From NCBI RefSeq assembly GCF_963666525.1, contig NZ_OY762905.1, positions 4,729,001 to 4,793,000 of the forward strand: 64,000 nucleotides of DNA, written 5' to 3'. The notes beneath the pieces were generated by a model, which made no database searches, was not told where the DNA came from, and saw only the letters and a program-made list of their open reading frames with translations. Below, piece by piece: positions 55,988-64,000 of this stretch (position 1 is the stretch's first letter; every line of letters begins with the position of its first letter). The translations under genes and the position numbers were made by a program. This DNA is from an uncultured Cohaesibacter sp. GTDB lineage: Bacteria > Pseudomonadota > Alphaproteobacteria > Rhizobiales > Cohaesibacteraceae.

Positions 55988-56851
55988 TGTCATTTCCTGA
56001 AAAAGAAAAGTGTATCTATTGAGGCAACCTGATATTTCAGTTCCATTTTTCAAAAGTAGGTTCAATTTTTCATATAAAAAAATATAAATGGGATTTTTTA
56101 TTTTTGGTTCGGACTATATTTGGGAATTTTTCGAACGAATATTTCGAAAAATTTTTTATTAATTTTTTCGTCTTTTAATTTCGGGAAAATATGGAGTAAA
56201 ACCATGCTGGTTTATATGATGTTGCGAATTTAAAAGTTACACGTTTGCACGGCCGCCTTCTTTGAAAGAGGGGGCATGAAAATGTGTAATTTTAAATATT
56301 GAATGCGTAAATTGTGAATTTAACAGTATTAAATTATACTTGATATTCAATATATTAAGTAATATTATGTTATATTTGAAACTATAATTGTTTTATTGTC
56401 GTGAAATCGACATTTTAATTTTTGGATGATTGGGTTATGGCTATTTATAAGCTATTTTGTATTTGTGGTTCTGATGGATTTTCGAATAGCTCTGCTGATT
56501 AAACGCTCGTTTCACTGAGTTCCATCAATAAAAACGCGCTTCTTGAAGAAACTTCGGGAGCCATTCAGCGTAATAATAAAAGTGTTTTGAGCTCGCCGAA
56601 GGGCATGCCCAAGAAGCTACATTAAGATTGGATATTCAAAAAAATAGTCGATCCATTTGGGTTCAGAAAATTTCTGCCATAGGTCCTTTATATCGGTGAG
56701 CGAATAAGCGTTAGCCGAAATCGTATTTGTGCGATTAGATTTCGGACTGCGGCTCTATGCGTTTAAGACACCCGATACCATCGATAATGAGAATGCCATT
56801 GCGTGGCATGCGCAGGCAAAGCCTGCTGTCGTTGAAGATTGGGGGGTGCTC
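55988..56851. other. AT-rich non-coding region upstream of the recombinases
   Basis: About 860 bases, strongly AT-rich up to roughly 56500, with no convincing gene. It probably holds the recombinase promoter and perhaps the element's recombination site. The clearest structure is the inverted repeat at 56125-56153. Confidence 0.5.
56125..56153. repeat. 11-bp inverted repeat, AATTTTTCGAA
   Basis: AATTTTTCGAA and TTCGAAAAATT pair perfectly around CGAATAT. It lies 138 bases upstream of recombinase A and may be an operator or recombinase-binding site. Confidence 0.65.
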
Positions 56852-57130
56852 ATGACAACACCCCAGGATCGATCCTTTCATAAACGAAGCGCCAGCTTCC
56901 AAGAAGAGAATCGCGCCAGAGTTGAATCGAAAAGCGAAACGGCGATTTATTTGACACGCCTGTATGCCGCTCGTGACAAGGCTGCCATGTTGATTTCGAA
57001 TGGAGAAGAGTGGGTATTGCCCCATTTTGAAAGGATCCACGCCGAGATCGAAAAGCTCGAAGATAAGCAGAAGCGACTGGATCTTGCCCTCGAAATCGCC
57101 CGCAAGGCCAAGCAACGGCGGGCTGATTGA
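56852..57130 (+). CDS. Hypothetical protein, 92 residues, coiled-coil-like
   Basis: I do not recognise it. The C-terminal two-thirds is charged and helical (FERIHAEIEKLEDKQKRLDL, then ALEIARKAKQRRAD), likely a coiled coil. GGGGG lies five bases before the ATG at 56852. An in-frame GTG at 56729 would add 41 residues of poor quality. It stands alone between the AT-rich region and IS21-end debris. Confidence 0.45.
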   Translation: MTTPQDRSFHKRSASFQEENRARVESKSETAIYLTRLYAARDKAAMLISNGEEWVLPHFERIHAEIEKLEDKQKRLDLALEIARKAKQRRAD

Positions 57131-57239
57131 TGAGCTCGACGTAACCAACACATCCTCTCTAGCAAGAAAATGCGATCACTTTTTCCGGTTCGCTGAAATC
57201 CGCCCTAGGTCCTATTCGAGGCTCCTGGACTGTGAACCG

Positions 57240-57346
57240 GCATGCAAAATTGACCCCTATATTGGGGTACCCGGGTCCAATGGTGACCCCCCCCTGATAT
57301 TTATGCAATCGAGAACGGCGGTGTAAAATTAGACCACGGTAGCGCC
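57240..57346 (+). repeat. IS21-like end remnant, first copy
   Basis: GCAAAATTGACCCC and GTGTAAAATTAGACCACGGT are spaced as in the multiple terminal repeats of IS21-type elements. The 36-bp block 57311-57346 recurs at 63690-63725 in the same orientation with three mismatches. Confidence 0.6.
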
Positions 57347-57373
57347 TCCTCATGGCTGGTTTTTACTCCGCCG

Positions 57374-59058
57374 TTGACACCCAGGCCGATCTTACAACTC
57401 GCTATGAGGCCCTTTGTTTCTCAGAACCGTTGGCTCCTGACGGACGTGCTCCGGAATGAATGGGGATTTGATGGGCTTGTCATATCTGATTGGAACGCCA
57501 TCAAGGACCGTCCAGCCGCCCTTATGGCTGGATGTGATCTGGACATGCCAGAAAGCCAACTCCGTATTGCGAAGCTTGAAAGTGCTATAGGGGCTGCTGG
57601 GGCACATGAAGAGGCGGCGGATAAATCCTATTTGCGTTTGTTGGATCTGCTTGAGCGGCTTGAACAGGGGCGTCAGATCCCTGTTGAGCCTTTTGACATC
57701 AAGAGCCACCACAAGAGAGCCAGAGCTATGGCTGCCGCCTCAATGGTTCTTGCAAAAAATGATCACCATCTGCTTCCCTTGCGTGACGTGCAGTCCGTGC
57801 TGGTTGTCGGACGCGAGGCTCTTGAACCCGTTATACAATATCCGGTTGTGCGACAACCTTCCCCACGATGATCGATGCTCCTGTGAAGGAATTACAAAAG
57901 TCGCTTGGGGAGGGCGTTGAAGTAAGCCATCGCCCAGATTTGAGCGGTGATACCCTGAAAATTGCCACAGAAGCGGAAGCCGTCATTGTTTTCGTGTCTA
58001 CCGAAGGCTTCGATGACGGTGAAGGGCGAGATCGCACAACGCTTGGTCTTGGACCCGGTCAGGATGAGATGATTGAGGCCTTGGCTGCTATCACGGACAA
58101 GCTCGTTGTCGTTTTGTGCTGTCCCGATGCTATTGAGATGCCTTGGATTGACAACATAGCAGCACTCCTTATTTGCTTCTATCCTGGACAGGCATTGGGG
58201 GGTGCGGTTGCAGATCTTCTCTGCGGCGATGTCACACCCTCTGCTAAGCTTTCTGTCACCATCCCTCAAAAGCTTGAAGATGTGCCGGGCTACTTGTCCT
58301 ATCCGGGTGAATTCGACAAGCATGTCTATTCAGAAGGCATTCATGTTGGATATAGGGGATATATGAAACGGCGGCTGGTGCCTCTATTTCCTTTCGGACA
58401 CGGGCTGAGCTACACACAATTTAGCTACAGTGAACCGACTTTATCTGGCCGCAATATCTCCATTGATGGGGATGCGAAATTGTCCTTTAAGGTCAACAAC
58501 ATCGGAGACGTTGCTGGAGCAGAGATTTCCCAAGTCTACCTCAAGGCAAACGGTAGCCAGGTCAAGCGGTGTCTTCTTGAGCTTAAGGGCTTTGCCAAGA
58601 CGTTTTTGCTGCCGGGCGAGAGCAAAATTGTCACGGTTCATATTTCAGGGCGTGATTTGTCTGTTTGGCATCCTGAAAGAAATAGATGGGTACTTGAAGA
58701 AGAAGACGCTTTTTTGTTGATTGGCGCTTCCAGCAAGGACATACGAGTTGAAATTCCCATTCATCTTATTTCTTCGATTTTGCCGTGGCGGTTGGTCGGG
58801 CCACACACACGACCTGAATTTGTCCTATCCAACCCTCATGCGATGCGGCGCTTGAAGCGCTTTCTGGCCGAATATTGCAAGATCTCAGAAGCGGAAGCAG
58901 AGTTTGCTCTTTCCCGTTGTGAAGAGTCAATTTCTGGAATCTTTGCTTCTTTGGAGCGTTATCTTCGCATCTCGATTAGTGACGATGAGGTAAAACATAT
59001 TTTTTCGGAGAATAATCAATCAATGATCCTCGCCGAAGAGGAACAGTTTCCGATTTAG
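57374..59058 (+). pseudogene. GH3 beta-glucosidase, truncated and frameshifted
   Basis: From about 57415 the reading matches a family 3 glycoside hydrolase from just before the nucleophile region: NRWLLTDVLRNEWGF and DGLVISDWNAI, where the Asp of SDW is the catalytic nucleophile. The preceding ~230 residues of the barrel are missing. Near 57840 a frameshift separates this from the C-terminal domain, which runs from 57868 with FVSTEGFDDGEGRDRTTL, LFPFGHGLSYTQF and a fibronectin-III-like tail, then an unusual extension of about 90 residues. The C-terminal frame is long and clean, so the loss may be recent. Confidence 0.85.
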
Positions 59059-59067
59059 GCCGTAGAC

Positions 59068-59391
59068 TCATAAGCTTCTGATCCAGACAAGTGCTGCCAC
59101 GAGTTTGATAGCAGCCAGAAAGTTCAGCGGGTTCTTATCATGTCTGGTTGCAATGGTGCGGAACTTATTGATTTTGTTGAAGAAACGCTCGACTGAATTG
59201 TGCTGTTTGTAGACCCGTTTTGAAAAGGTCACGGATGCCTTACGATTCCGTTTGCGTGGGATGTTCGCCCAAGCACCCCGTTCTTTGGCTTTTGCCCGGA
59301 TGGAGTTACTGTCATAAGCCTTATCCGCAAGGATGATTGTTTCGGCTCTCATGATGTCGAGCATATCATCAGCACGCCCATCAAAACAGCC
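59068..59391 (-). pseudogene. IS5/IS1031-type transposase, C-terminal fragment
   Basis: MRAETIILADKAYDSN and AWANIPRKRN lead to KQHNSVERFFNKINKFR and ATRHDKNPLNFLAAIKL, which is the standard ending of the second ORF of IS1031-group transposases with the last catalytic Glu. The first half of the transposase and both element ends are missing. Confidence 0.85.
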
Positions 59392-59442
59392 CCGTCACAG
59401 TGCGGGGTTTTCTTTTGCCTGCATTCCCTCTCTGACAAATAG

Positions 59443-59471
59443 AAAGGCCCCCGGGGTTTCGTCCGGAGACC
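59443..59471 (-). terminator. Terminator after the BA14K-like gene
   Basis: On the minus strand GGTCTCCGG pairs with CCGGGGGCC (two G-U pairs) around an eight-base loop and is followed by TTTCTATTT. It is 47 bases after the stop codon. Confidence 0.75.
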
Positions 59472-59517
59472 CAATCTTTTAAGCCCTATTTGTCTTCACT
59501 TCCCATCCGGCTCCAGC

Positions 59518-59820
59518 TTAAAGCCGGCAGCGACGTCTCGGACCATGATAGGGCTGATAAGTGCAATCCCATGCTCTAAAGCTCCGATAACGAGCTGCGC
59601 ATGCGGGGACATTGCAGAACAGCCGTGGTGGCCGTGGAACAAAAATCTGCACTCTTGGTGGCCTTGGTTGCCACGCTCCTGGAGGAGGAGGTGGTCCAGG
59701 TTGTTGCCATGCTCCTGGCGGAGGAGGCGGAGGTCCTGGCGGCGCTGCAATAACTTGTGGTGCCGTCAAAGCGAGCCCCATCAGAACAGAAACCATAGCA
59801 ACTGCGTAAACGAGCTTCAT
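59518..59820 (-). CDS. Secreted proline-rich BA14K-like protein
   Basis: The 100-residue protein has a signal peptide (residues 1-25, ending VIAA), a proline/tryptophan-rich low-complexity centre (repeated PPPPPGAWQ at residues 30-50), and a C-terminal ACAARYRSF, DCTYQPYHGPRRRC segment. The last segment matches the CxxRYRSFDxxxGTYxGYDGxRxxC pattern of the BA14K family, named after a Brucella immunoreactive lectin-like protein. GGAGTGAAG lies before the ATG. It should be periplasmic or surface-exposed; its role is not known. It has its own terminator. Confidence 0.8.
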   Translation of the reverse strand: MKLVYAVAMVSVLMGLALTAPQVIAAPPGPPPPPPGAWQQPGPPPPPGAWQPRPPRVQIFVPRPPRLFCNVPACAARYRSFRAWDCTYQPYHGPRRRCRL

Positions 59821-59928
59821 GACTTCACTCCTTTCGCTGAAGAAGGGTTTATTCAGATGTTATTGGCCGCTTAGCTAGCGACTATAATTGAAGTATATCA
59901 CTTTCTCCTTTTTCGCCCTAGTCAACAC

Positions 59929-60560
59929 TTGTCTAAAGTGCCTAAGCCGATTGAAAGAAACAATGGCACCGTATGCCATGGCCTCGCCATCGATCTGGCC
60001 GATGCAACGGCGCGTGCCGAAGGCTTTGCCAAGGCGCTTGAAATGCTGGGTGGCGATCTGGACATTTTGGTCAACTGCGCAGGCGTGCAGAGCCGTCATT
60101 CGTCTGAGAAGTTCCCGCTTGACGACTGGGACTGGGTGCTTGAGGTCAACCTCAATGCCGTGTTCGACCTGTGCCAGCGGGCTGGCAATGTCATGCTGCC
60201 CAAAGGGCGCGGCAAGATCATCAACATCGCTTTGCTGTTGTCCTTCTTTGGCGGCTTCACCGTGCCTGCCTATGCCGACCCAAGGGCGGTGTCATGCAGC
60301 TGACCAAGGCCCTGTCCAACGAATGGGCAAGCAAGGGCATCAACGTCAACGCGCTGGCACCGGGCTACATGGCTACGGAAATGAACACCGCGTTTCTGGC
60401 CGATGAGGGCCGCAACGCAGAAATCACCGCACGTATTCCGGCCAAACGTTGGGGCAATGGAGAGGACATGAAAGGTCCCATAGTGTTCCTCGCTTCCCCC
60501 GCTTCGGACTACGTTTACGGCGTAACCTTGCCGGTCGATGGCGGCTACCTGGGCCGCTAG
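59929..60560 (+). pseudogene. SDR-family dehydrogenase, N-terminally truncated and frameshifted
   Basis: The reading begins after the Rossmann TGxxxGIG motif, which is missing. It has LGGDLDILVNCAGVQSRH (the NAG motif), WVLEVNLNAVFDLCQRAG and GKIINIALLLSFFGG. Near 60283 a frameshift disturbs the catalytic YxxxK (PAYADP, then KGGVMQLTKALSNEW in the next frame). The end, INVNALAPGYMATEMNTA and YVYGVTLPVDGGYLGR, resembles 2-deoxy-D-gluconate/5-keto-gluconate type SDRs. It is dead. Confidence 0.85.
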
Positions 60561-61183
60561 ATTAACGAATATCTTTCCGGGAGAGTTTCTCTCGGAATTG
60601 GGCCTAATTGCTATAAGTACCGAATTGCTGGTCTCAATTACATTTAACCAGAACCTCTTCGTCATGCTAGACGACTTTTGCTGCGCTTCTGTACGTCGAT
60701 ACGGGTGTGATCCGCCCCAATTGAGTGGTCCGGTTTAAATGTTAGTGCATTGGTGGCCTTTGGTCCATCTGGATGATGGCTTCCGGGGCCGGTGGTTTGT
60801 AACCCAGTGCGCTGTGTGGTCGTTTCGTGTTATACAATGAGGATCGGCCTCATTCGGCAATCGGATATAACGTTCCTATTGCTCTGCATAATCCCGGTGG
60901 CGTAACCAGCCCGTCATTGTGATGAAAGCCGGAAAATTCTAATTCCCGGCGGTCCAAACTTGGGACTCTCTGCATTAAACCCATGGACTCTCCTTAAAAC
61001 TGGTAGAGACTTGGGGAGCAGGTCACAGGCTGCAATCCATCCGGCCGCGCAAGATCAAGAACAGCTTGTTTGTTGTCTCATTTTCATTTTCGGGCCAGAG
61101 GCACCATTCTTTTTTGCTAAAACAGAAACTTGTCTATTTAGGCTGGCCATATCTGAGCCGGCTTTTTTGTTTCCTTGTCTTGA
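60561..61183. other. Gene-poor region with IS3-type debris
   Basis: Besides the short IS fragment at 60742-60834 there is no gene. A weak hairpin (AGGCTGGC with GCCGGCTT and a T run) at about 61139-61169 could end rightward transcripts, but no intact gene enters from the left. Confidence 0.45.
60742..60834 (-). pseudogene. IS3-type transposase (OrfB), C-terminal scrap
   Basis: The minus strand reads YNTKRPHSALGYKPPAPEAI and then IQMDQRPPMH before a stop. YNxxRPHSALGYxPPAxF is the usual end of rve-type transposases of IS3 and IS481 elements. Nothing upstream survives. Confidence 0.75.
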
Positions 61184-62071
61184 TCAGCTAAAGGCTGGTT
61201 GCTGCTGCAGCTTTTGCCAAATCCGGACGATATCATCGGCGCTTGGGGTTTGTGTTTCCACCACCGAGAGGAATTGTGTTTGAGCGCAGGTAACCCCTTT
61301 GTCATATCGAATGCGCCCCAGTATCGTTGCGTTTTGGGATGTTGCCAAGGCTTCAATTTCTTCAGTCATCGTAGGGCAGATATCCCATTTGTTGACGCAG
61401 ACATGTGCCGGGATGCAAAAATGCCTGGTAAGCTCCAGAACTCTTTGCAAGTCATGGGCTCCGGAAAGTGTTGGCTCGGTTATGACCACCACGGCGCTTG
61501 CGCCGGAGATGGAAGCAATAACGGGGCAGCCTGTGCCCGGAGGTCCATCGACAAGAATGAGATCTTTGTTGTTTTCCTTGGCCAATCGGGTAGCATTTTC
61601 CCTGACGGTGGAAACCAGTTTCCCCGAATTTTCAGCGGCTATGCCGAGCTTGGCATGTACCATCGGCCCTGCGCGGGTGGATGAAACCATCCATTCGCCG
61701 CACGTTCGGTCTTCGAAGGCAACTGCTTTGAGCGGGCAAAAAGCCGCGCAAACGCCGCAGCCTTCACAGGAATGCGGGTCGACTTCAAACAGGCTTTTGG
61801 CATCTTCTTGCGAGATTTCCTTGATGGCGTCAAAGCGGCACAAGTTGAGGCAAGCGCCGCAGGAATTGCAAATGTCTTGAAGGACCCGCGCTTCGTGACC
61901 GCTGACGAACGCGTGTCTTTCTTCAATTGCGGGCTGAAGAATAAGATGGAGATCTGCTGCGTCAACATCACAGTCTGCGAGAACCGGGCTGTCTGCCAGA
62001 ATGGCAAAGCTTGCCAATAGGCTGGTTTTGCCTGTGCCTCCCTTGCCACTGATAACGACAATTTCTTTCAT
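61184..62071 (-). CDS. MinD-type P-loop ATPase with inserted ferredoxin domain, gene 3 of ORP-like operon
   Basis: The 295-residue protein belongs to the MinD/Mrp superfamily with an inserted 2x[4Fe-4S] ferredoxin. The deviant Walker A is KGGTGKT (residues 10-16). The cluster ligands are C68, C71, C74, C78 and C102, C105, C108, C112. DLILVDGPPGTGCPVI is the Walker B/switch region. Such proteins (COG1149) are typical of anaerobes and often come in pairs beside NifX-like genes, as in the ORP complex of Desulfovibrio. The ATG overlaps the previous stop (ATGA). The protein is intact. Confidence 0.92.
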   Translation of the reverse strand: MKEIVVISGKGGTGKTSLLASFAILADSPVLADCDVDAADLHLILQPAIEERHAFVSGHEARVLQDICNSCGACLNLCRFDAIKEISQEDAKSLFEVDPHSCEGCGVCAAFCPLKAVAFEDRTCGEWMVSSTRAGPMVHAKLGIAAENSGKLVSTVRENATRLAKENNKDLILVDGPPGTGCPVIASISGASAVVVITEPTLSGAHDLQRVLELTRHFCIPAHVCVNKWDICPTMTEEIEALATSQNATILGRIRYDKGVTCAQTQFLSVVETQTPSADDIVRIWQKLQQQPAFS

Positions 62072-62913
62072 GTTACATATTCTTTTATCTGGTTGAGCAG
62101 GGCTCCGAACAAGGCTTTATATTCTGGAAGCGCTTTTATGATGGGAATGCCATTGGCGTAGCTTTCTGCTATGCGGCGGTCATCGGGGATCTCGGCCAGA
62201 ATGTCGATGCCTTCTTGGGTGCAATATCTATTGATGCAGTCATAGTGTTTTTCTACCCGGTTGATGACGACGCCAAAAGGCACGCAGAGGGCTCTGGTCA
62301 TGTCAACCGCGAGTTTGAGGTCATTGAGGCCAAACGGGGTTGGTTCTGTGGTAAGAACAGCGAAGTTACACCCCTTCATGGTCGCAACTGCAGGACAGGC
62401 GGTTCCGGGGGGCGAATCCAGTATTGCAAGGGCCGTATCGTCAATTCCCTCCTTTGCCCGGTCTATGATGGTGCTGGACAGGGACATGCCGATGTCCATC
62501 TTTCCTTCGATGAGCATAATGTGATCACACCTTGATTGCCTGATCGTGCCGATGGAATAGGGGACTTCGCGAATGGCTTTTTGTTTGCACGCTCTTTTGC
62601 ATCCTCCGCAGCCATGACACATATCGGCCATGACCATCGGGATGCTTCCCAGACAGGCAATCGCGCCGAATTCACAAAACTCGGAGCATAAATCGCAGCC
62701 ATCGGCGGCTGTGCAGCGGTCTTCTATGATTTCCGGGATGAGAATGGATACTTTTGATGTCTGCTCATCTGTCCCCTTGAGGAAGAGATGGACATTTGGT
62801 TCTTCCACATCACAGTCAAGCAGCTGAACAGGTTGGTCTGCCGCTAGTGCAAGATTGACGGATACTGTCGTTTTTCCCGTGCCGCCTTTGCCGGATGCAA
62901 CTGCAATCCTCAT
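62068..62913 (-). CDS. MinD-type P-loop ATPase with inserted ferredoxin domain, gene 2 of ORP-like operon
   Basis: The 281-residue paralogue has the deviant Walker A KGGTGKT (residues 9-15), DCDVEEPN as the switch, and two cluster sites C67, C73, C76, C80 and C99, C102, C105, C109. The first site has a CxxxxxC spacing instead of CxxC, a difference from its partner. LDSPPGTACPAV is the Walker B region. The start is the ATG one base after the nifX-like stop codon; an upstream ATG at 62973 would overlap that gene heavily. The two ATPases may form a heterodimer. Confidence 0.92.
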   Translation of the reverse strand: MRIAVASGKGGTGKTTVSVNLALAADQPVQLLDCDVEEPNVHLFLKGTDEQTSKVSILIPEIIEDRCTAADGCDLCSEFCEFGAIACLGSIPMVMADMCHGCGGCKRACKQKAIREVPYSIGTIRQSRCDHIMLIEGKMDIGMSLSSTIIDRAKEGIDDTALAILDSPPGTACPAVATMKGCNFAVLTTEPTPFGLNDLKLAVDMTRALCVPFGVVINRVEKHYDCINRYCTQEGIDILAEIPDDRRIAESYANGIPIIKALPEYKALFGALLNQIKEYVT

Positions 62914-62914
62914 G

Positions 62915-63244
62915 TCACAGCTCGATGAGGGCGTTGGAATGGCAAAGGTCGATTGCTTCGCTGACAAGGACATCTTTGGCGGACAAGATCTTGATGCCAG
63001 ACCGTTTCAGGGCGTGGAGAGCCTTTGGGCCACAATCGCCCGTTATCACACATTGAGCTTTCATTTTGACGATGCTTTCCGCCGCCTTGATGCCAGCACC
63101 GCCGGTTGCCCCTCGCATGGTATTTTCTATCAGCTCAAAGGTGTTGGTTTCTGTATCAAAAATGAGGAAGTATGGTGTGCGGCCAAATTTGGGTTCAACA
63201 GGTGCGGAAAGGTCGGTTCCTGTTGTGCTGATTGCGATTTTCAT
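62915..63244 (-). CDS. NifX/NifB-C-terminal-like cofactor-binding protein, gene 1 of ORP-like operon
   Basis: The 109-residue protein is a stand-alone dinitrogenase iron-molybdenum cofactor-binding domain (COG1433). It shows KIAISTTGTDLSAPVEPKFG, RTPYFLIFDTET, NTMRGATGGAGIKAAE and VITGDCGPKAL. Members bind Fe-Mo or Mo-Cu clusters; the orange protein ORP of Desulfovibrio is one. No nif genes are present, so a role outside nitrogen fixation is expected. AAGGAAAA precedes the ATG. It leads the operon, and a palindrome upstream may be a regulatory site. Confidence 0.9.
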   Translation of the reverse strand: MKIAISTTGTDLSAPVEPKFGRTPYFLIFDTETNTFELIENTMRGATGGAGIKAAESIVKMKAQCVITGDCGPKALHALKRSGIKILSAKDVLVSEAIDLCHSNALIEL

Positions 63245-63266
63245 CGATTTTCCTTATCTAAGTGTT

Positions 63267-63278
63267 ATGTTATAACAT
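63267..63278. promoter_or_regulatory. Palindrome ATGTTATAACAT upstream of the ORP-like operon
   Basis: A perfect 12-bp palindrome lies 23 bases before the nifX-like start codon. Its position suits an operator, but no regulator gene is nearby to assign it to. Confidence 0.5.
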
Positions 63279-63654
63279 TAATTGATATATCTAAAATATA
63301 TTTTTAAATATTTCAATTGGATTCGGCATTACGGATTGTCGCAGATCTAAGGCCAACACCGTGAAGCAAAATCGGCATCATCGAATTGTCATGTATGGAA
63401 GGCATTGTCGCGGAACTTTACGGGGCGTTTTTTGCATCCTGATTTCCATAAAGAGTTCCAAATGCCGTTTTGCTTTTTGCGACTAGGCTTGAGGGCGGCC
63501 TTCTATGCTGCTTCTGCCGTCGCAGCGATGCTTTTCTCATCGCTATCACATGCCATATCGTCAGCGGTATCCTCTCGATTTGCATTGGAAGAGCCTACTA
63601 TCGTGATAACGCACAGATAGAGAGGCTTTCGGTCACGATTTAGTCCCGAAAGGT

Positions 63655-63725
63655 GTAAATTGACGTGCAAAATTGGCTCTGACGCACATGAGAACGGCGG
63701 TGCAAAAATAGACTACGGTAGCGCC
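63655..63725 (+). repeat. IS21-like end remnant, second copy
   Basis: It repeats the organisation of 57240-57346. The block 63690-63725 (GAGAACGGCGGTGCAAAAAT and onwards) matches 57311-57346 at 33 of 36 positions, in direct orientation. Confidence 0.6.
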
Positions 63726-63814
63726 GTCGTGTTGGCAGTGCGGATTGCTGCGGGAGCAGTGGCACGTCGTGGCTTTATTGCTATCGGATATTCGACCAAA
63801 CAATTATGCATGCA

Positions 63815-64000
63815 TTATTCAAGATGTTTCGGTACAGCAAGGACGATGAGATTGTGTAAGGCCAACTTTTCCTCGAGGGTCATGTCATCGCCATAGAGTT
63901 CGCGATCCCGGATTGCCTTGACGCTGTGGCCCATCAATTCGCCACGGTCGTCATTGGGCATTTGAACCTTCTTGAGGCGAGATTCAAACGAGTGTCTTGT
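63815..64000 (-). CDS. Tyrosine recombinase, C-terminal end (partial)
   Basis: The frame is open from the window edge to a TAA at 63815-63817, giving the last 61 residues. RHSFESRLKK holds the HxxxR-type box and ELMGHSVKAIRDRELYGDDM the GH and tyrosine boxes, followed by KLALHNLIVLAVPKHLE. The rest of the protein lies to the right of the window, so whether it is intact cannot be judged. It is a third type of recombinase, different from those at 36501, 42782 and 54167. Confidence 0.75.
   Translation of the reverse strand, partial: TRHSFESRLKKVQMPNDDRGELMGHSVKAIRDRELYGDDMTLEEKLALHNLIVLAVPKHLE

Larger units (their letters stand above)
63245..63814. other. Upstream region of the ORP-like operon and IS debris
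   Basis: The left 80 bases are AT-rich and should hold the operon promoter. The rest has no gene I trust: a 71-codon frame at 63405-63620 with a hydrophobic centre matches nothing I know. IS21-end debris begins at 63655. Confidence 0.45.

Noticed and set aside
63405-63620. 71-codon frame with a hydrophobic centre
   Set aside because: No ribosome-binding site or recognisable family, and it lies in IS-disturbed sequence; too weak to call a gene.

Overview
The window looks like the chromosome of an alphaproteobacterium, probably a marine member of the Hyphomicrobiales. This is inferred from family content: a BA14K-type secreted protein, TRAP and ABC sugar uptake systems, a glpR-glpD-glpK cluster, an rplM-rpsI pair and an IS5/IS21/IS91-rich accessory region. 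No 16S gene is present, so the placement is an inference.

Positions 1-16972 are an ordinary core segment. It holds metY, a CoA-binding protein/enoyl-CoA hydratase pair, a small WYL-like protein, rplM-rpsI, a ThrE-type exporter, the glpR-glpD-glpK operon, an RND efflux pump with a divergent TetR/AcrR-type repressor, and tRNA-Ser(GCT). After the tRNA the character changes to insertion-sequence debris mixed with catabolic cargo.

Positions 17100-25200 hold a frameshifted IS5-like element, an IS1182-like fragment and a seven-gene minus-strand operon (GntR, TRAP DctP/M/Q, 3-hydroxyisobutyrate-dehydrogenase-like enzyme, RpiB-like isomerase, PfkB kinase). The operon should import and degrade a sugar-like compound.

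Positions 25791-28359 and 42652-45220 are two apparently identical 2,569-bp copies, in inverted orientation, of an IS91-family element that also carries a tyrosine recombinase. They enclose 14.3 kb containing a LacI-controlled ABC importer plus GH36 alpha-galactosidase operon, a broken recombinase, an unrecognised gene and two divergent c-di-GMP signalling genes. Both copies sit at the same point, just before GGGCCG, inside members of a degenerate dispersed repeat.

Positions 45500-64000 are a decayed mosaic. Apparently intact genes are an XRE-2TM regulator, a di-haem cytochrome c peroxidase, two tandem paralogues of an unknown PemK/MazF-like family, two large overlapping tyrosine recombinases with a convergent HTH gene, a BA14K-like protein, and a three-gene NifX/MinD-ferredoxin operon that resembles the ORP system of anaerobes. 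Between them lie fragments of LysR, sterol desaturase, GH3 glucosidase, SDR dehydrogenase, IstA/IstB, IS5 and IS3 genes. The most unusual parts are the ORP-like operon, the two-recombinase module, and the repeat-targeted IS91/integrase pair.
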